This document shows positions 62,001 to 64,000 of a stretch of DNA of 64,000 bases, in pieces. Source of the stretch: Asanoa sp. WMMD1127 (GTDB lineage Bacteria; Actinomycetota; Actinomycetes; Mycobacteriales; Micromonosporaceae); NCBI RefSeq assembly GCF_029626225.1, contig NZ_JARUBP010000001.1, positions 3,224,001-3,288,000 on the forward strand. Direction: 5' to 3'. Under the pieces are notes generated by a model. The model made no database searches. It was not told the origin of the DNA and worked only from the letters and a program-made list of their open reading frames with translations. A program made the translations under genes and the position numbers. The first letter of the stretch is position 1; each line of letters begins with the position of its first letter.

Positions 62001-62314
62001 GCCTGATCAGCTCGACGCTGCTGACGCTGGTGCTCGTGCCGACGCTCTACACGATGGTCGAGGGCACCAAGGAGCGCCGTCGGCTGCGCAAGGCGGGAGC
62101 GGCCGCGAGCCCGGACCCGGCGACCAACGGGCACGCGCCGAAGACCTTCGACGACGTGGCGCCCAACCAGGTCGCCACGCCGGCCGGGTCGCCGCTGCAG
62201 CGCACCTCCGACGCGGAGCCCAGCCGGCCGTCGCCGGCGCTGTTCGAGGGCACCGACCAGTTCGAGGTGCTGCGCCTGCCGCGTAACCGGCCCCGGCCGC
62301 CGAGCGAGGACTGA
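59036..62314 (+). CDS. RND-family efflux transporter (HAE1-like permease)
   Basis: Inner-membrane pump of 1092 residues with two related halves and 12 transmembrane helices. The first helix is followed by a large extracytoplasmic loop, then the block with LTLGALTIAVGRVVDDSIVVLENIKRH (in parts, near 385-410) containing the paired Asp of the proton relay; the second half repeats this with LIGMLMLVGIVVTNAIVLMDLI near 905-925. A 90-residue polar C-terminal tail is extra. Unlike Gram-negative RND pumps no periplasmic adaptor gene is beside it, which is normal in actinobacteria. Substrate unknown, likely lipophilic compounds. Two operator palindromes precede it, so expression is probably inducible. 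Confidence 0.93.
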   Translation: MSLLARLSLANRGLVALIAVVATLFGVFTLPQLKQQLLPSLEFPGAFVIAAYPGASPEVVEQQVTEPLENSIQGIDGLKKVTSSSREGSTTVQVEYEFGTDLDNAVNQMQTAINRIRPQLPDDVDPTVFAGSTDDLPVLVLAATIRDDERALADRLRTQVVPELEGVDGVRTVNVSGAREQIVKITPNPAKLAAAKVGPTAIPTALQVNGVTVPGGTISDADQTYAVQTGGQIDSLDDLKGIYLQAAPGSPPAKLGDVADVVEDLAPATSFTRTNGTASLGIEIFGTPDSNAVEISHEVRDQLVDLGNATNTEISVVFDQAPFVEKSIDSLTTEGLLGLLMAVIVILVFLLSVRSTLVTAVSIPLSVLVALIVLYLGDYSLNLLTLGALTIAVGRVVDDSIVVLENIKRHLGYGESKRTAILTGVREVAGAVTASTLTTVAVFAPIALVGGFVGQLFAPFAITVTVALLASLLVSLTVIPVLAYWFLKPAGAGADEERVRVEAEAKERDNPLQKAYLPVIRFATVRRWTTVAIGLLVLIGTFALGTRLETNFLDDSGGNTLSMQQELPIGSGLAQTDAAAKQVEGIVGRIDGVESYQVTAGGSGLPWEGAAGGRTATYSLTLREGVESEDVEATLRDEVAKLSDAGEFTFGNGGAAEANQLAVVVRAADQGTLATAAEQVRAALAETPGVVDVQSGLADSSTRYDITLNRAVATSYGLTDASVGQLVAAAMRGAPAGQISVDGQRVDVVVQAGVAPTTVDELRALPVGPVRWNGRPVTLGMVATVEPVQGPVAIDRIDGDRSVTVTGTATGSNLGKTTADLTKRLDGLTLQGGASWEIGGVSADQADAFRQLILAMLVAIAIVFVIMVATFRSLVQPLILLVSVPFAATGAIGLLLLTGTPLGVPALIGMLMLVGIVVTNAIVLMDLINQYREQGMSVRDAVVEGGRRRLRPILMTAVATIFALLPMALGLTGEGGFISQPLAVVVIGGLISSTLLTLVLVPTLYTMVEGTKERRRLRKAGAAASPDPATNGHAPKTFDDVAPNQVATPAGSPLQRTSDAEPSRPSPALFEGTDQFEVLRLPRNRPRPPSED

Positions 62315-62346
62315 GCCGTTCGTAGGTGCGGGGGTAACTTCCTTGA

Positions 62347-63573
62347 GTGCCCCCGCTCCTTTCCCTTCTGGCCCGCCAGCCCGACTTCCGTCGGCTGTTC
62401 GTCGCCGAGCTCGTGGTCTTCGGCTCCGACTGGTTCGTCATGGTGCCGTTGCTGGTGCTGCTGCCGGAGCTGACCGGCAGCGGCACCTGGGGCGCGTTCG
62501 TGCTGGCCGCCGACACCGGCGTGACCGCCCTGGTGCTGCCGTACGCCGGGACCATCGCCGACCGGCTCGACCGCCGCAAGGTGATGATCGGGTCCAACCT
62601 GGCCTGCCTCGGCGTGCTGCTGCTCCTGCTGTTCGTGCGCACCCCCGGCACCGCCTGGTTGGCCATCGCGGTGGTCGGCGGGATGGCGGTGGCCAAGGGC
62701 TTCTACTCGCCGGCTGCTTCCGCGGCACTGCCCAATGTGGTCCCCGCCGACCAGTTGGGCCTCGCGACCACGCTGGGTGGTTCGGCCTGGGGCACGATGG
62801 CAGTGCTCGGCGCGTCGCTGGGCGGCATCCTGTCCGCGGTGCTCAGCCCGTACGCCTGCTTCTGGATCGCCGCCGCCGCGCTGGCCGGCGCGGCGCTGCT
62901 GGCCGGGCGGATCCGCGGGCCGCTGCAGGCGCCGCGGGACGCGGGGGAGCCGGTGACCCGCGCGTTCACGGCGATCGGCGAGGCGCTGCGCTACATCGCC
63001 GGGCGACCGACCGTGCGGGCCCTGGTCACGGTGAAGTCGGCGGTCGGCCTGGGCAACGGGGTGCTGACCGTCTTCCCGCTGCTGGCCGCGGTCTACGGCG
63101 CCGGGCCGATCGGGGCGGGGCTGCTGTTCGCGCTGCGCGGGCTCGGCGCGCTGGTCGGCCCGTTCGCGCTGCGGCCGGTGCTGACCCGGCGCGCGCTGTT
63201 GCTGCCGGGGCTGGCGTTGTCGATGTCGACCTACGGGCTCGCGTACCTCGGTGTCGCCGTTCTGACCTGGTTCCCGCTCGTGCTCCTGCTGGTCTTCCTG
63301 GCCCACTTCGCGGCCGGCAGCAACTGGACGATGTCCAACTACGCGCTGCAGACCGAGGTGCCGGACCGGCTGCGCGGCCGGGTCTTCGCCACCGACCTGA
63401 TGCTGGCGACGCTGGCGATCTCGATCAGCCAACTCGGCGTGGCCGCCGTCGTGGACACCCTCGACGAGCGGGTCATCCTGGCCGGCTGCGGCGCGGTCAC
63501 CCTGCTGTACGCGGTCGGCTGGTGGCTGGCGACCCGGCGGCTGTCGCTGACGAGCGCTCCTGCGGTATCGTAG
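62347..63573 (+). CDS. MFS transporter (EntS/MFS_3-like)
   Basis: Major facilitator protein of 408 residues with 12 transmembrane segments. The loop 2-3 motif is GTIADRLDRRKVMIGSN near 77-93, the classic GxxADRxxRR pattern; the second half begins around RALVTVKSAVGLGNGVLTVF. This branch (MFS_3) includes siderophore and drug exporters. GTG 62347 (PPLLSLLARQPDFRRLFVAEL) is typical of the family start. It lies 32 bases after the RND gene and may share its transcript. Its stop codon abuts the palindrome in front of the SPFH gene. Confidence 0.9.
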   Translation: MPPLLSLLARQPDFRRLFVAELVVFGSDWFVMVPLLVLLPELTGSGTWGAFVLAADTGVTALVLPYAGTIADRLDRRKVMIGSNLACLGVLLLLLFVRTPGTAWLAIAVVGGMAVAKGFYSPAASAALPNVVPADQLGLATTLGGSAWGTMAVLGASLGGILSAVLSPYACFWIAAAALAGAALLAGRIRGPLQAPRDAGEPVTRAFTAIGEALRYIAGRPTVRALVTVKSAVGLGNGVLTVFPLLAAVYGAGPIGAGLLFALRGLGALVGPFALRPVLTRRALLLPGLALSMSTYGLAYLGVAVLTWFPLVLLLVFLAHFAAGSNWTMSNYALQTEVPDRLRGRVFATDLMLATLAISISQLGVAAVVDTLDERVILAGCGAVTLLYAVGWWLATRRLSLTSAPAVS

Positions 63574-63583
63574 TGATATCACT
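63572..63583. promoter_or_regulatory. Palindrome before the SPFH gene
   Basis: AGTGATATCACT is a perfect 12-base palindrome, nested inside an outer GTATC (63565-63569) / GATAC (63586-63590) pair. It begins on the last base pairs of the MFS gene and lies 20 bases before the SPFH start, a likely operator/promoter position. Confidence 0.6.
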
Positions 63584-63603
63584 CTGATACTGGGAGGGTA
63601 TCG

Positions 63604-64000
63604 ATGGAGAAGCGCGCCTTCCGGCTACCCGGTTTCGCCGCCCTGCTCTTGCTCCTCGTGCTGGCCGCCGTCGCGGTGGTCGTCATCGTCGTGGCGCCCG
63701 GGCCGGCCACCATCACCGTGACCAGCGTCCTCGGCTTCGTCGTGCTCGTCGGCGCGACCGGGTTCATCGTGGTCAACCCCAACGACGCCCAGGTCGTGCA
63801 GTTCTTCGGGCGCTACGTCGGCTCGATCCGCGACGCCGGCTTCCACTGGACCTGGCCGCTGACCGACCGGCGCCGGATCACCCTGCGCGTGCGTAACTTC
63901 GAGACCCAGAAGCTCAAGGTCTCGGACGCCGACGGCAACCCGGTGGAGATCGGCGCCGTGGTGGTGTGGCGGGTGGTCGACTCGGCCAATGCGGCGTTCG
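63604..64000 (+). CDS. SPFH/Band 7 domain protein, 3' end outside the window
   Basis: The first 132 residues are visible. Two N-terminal hydrophobic helices (ALLLLLVLAAVAVVVIVVA and VLGFVVLVGATGFIVV) anchor the protein; the SPFH domain then begins with NPNDAQVVQFFGRYVG, FHWTWPLTDRRRITLRVRNF and VWRVVDSANAAF. Band 7 proteins form membrane microdomain scaffolds (flotillin/stomatin-like). ATG 63604 has GGGAGG upstream. The rest of the gene is beyond base 64000. Confidence 0.92.
   Translation, partial: MEKRAFRLPGFAALLLLLVLAAVAVVVIVVAPGPATITVTSVLGFVVLVGATGFIVVNPNDAQVVQFFGRYVGSIRDAGFHWTWPLTDRRRITLRVRNFETQKLKVSDADGNPVEIGAVVVWRVVDSANAAF

Noticed and set aside
59042-62134. A 1030-codon open frame antisense to the RND pump
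   Set aside because: Shadow frame of a high-GC gene: the sense strand carries the conserved RND motifs, and the antisense product is low-complexity Arg/Asp/Gly sequence.
1-64000. CRISPR arrays or cas genes
   Set aside because: No regularly spaced repeats of 20-40 bases and no Cas-like proteins were seen.

Overview
The window is high-GC DNA from an actinomycete, most likely a member of the Micromonosporaceae. This is an inference from the argS-lysA-hom / thrC order next to a DUF3105-DUF305 pair, many GTG starts, leaderless promoters, an AfsR-type regulator, a SigE-like sigma factor and an LPXTG cell-wall protein. No species can be named from the sequence alone.

Layout. 1-27.7 kb is chromosomal backbone with mostly single genes or small units: a membrane protein cut by the window edge, a GT1 glycosyltransferase with a divergent TetR regulator, an EAL-DICT c-di-GMP phosphodiesterase, a STAS protein, a DUF4097 protein, an SDR, a HIT-like protein, a SpoU methyltransferase, a histidine phosphatase, a P450 with its ferredoxin, a secreted GH97-CBM20 alpha-glucan hydrolase facing its LacI regulator across two operator palindromes, an LPVTG surface protein, a PIG-L deacetylase, an AfsR-like regulator, a methyltransferase, a lipoprotein, a self-regulating HTH/hydrolase pair and a sigma/anti-sigma-like pair.

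28-48.8 kb is an accessory island of visibly lower GC. It ends just before a tRNA-Arg gene whose 3' end points into it. Its core is a tightly overlapping set of three genes (ParB-like protein, SNF2 ATPase, DUF3883 PD-(D/E)xK nuclease) followed at short distance by an N6-adenine DNA methyltransferase. Around it lie a divergent pair (unknown protein plus four-helix membrane protein), a PIN_8-DUF7662 fusion and a KAP P-loop NTPase. I read this as a defence island with a candidate, unassigned modification/restriction-type system. The right half is decayed: a serine-recombinase zinc-ribbon remnant, an IS5-family element with CTAG target duplication inserted in an already frameshifted gene, and a frameshifted gene with a GLNPG motif. 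Three dispersed copies of a CCATAA-N6-TTATGG-like inverted repeat lie in and at the edge of this island.

48.8-64 kb is backbone again: tRNA-Arg(CCG), a small membrane protein, a degenerate IS630-transposase-like protein, DUF305/DUF3105, argS, then lysA and hom as a packed operon (lysine and threonine/methionine branches of aspartate metabolism), a TPR protein, an ArsR-type regulator, thrC, an RND efflux pump behind palindromic operators, an MFS exporter and the start of an SPFH/Band 7 membrane protein.
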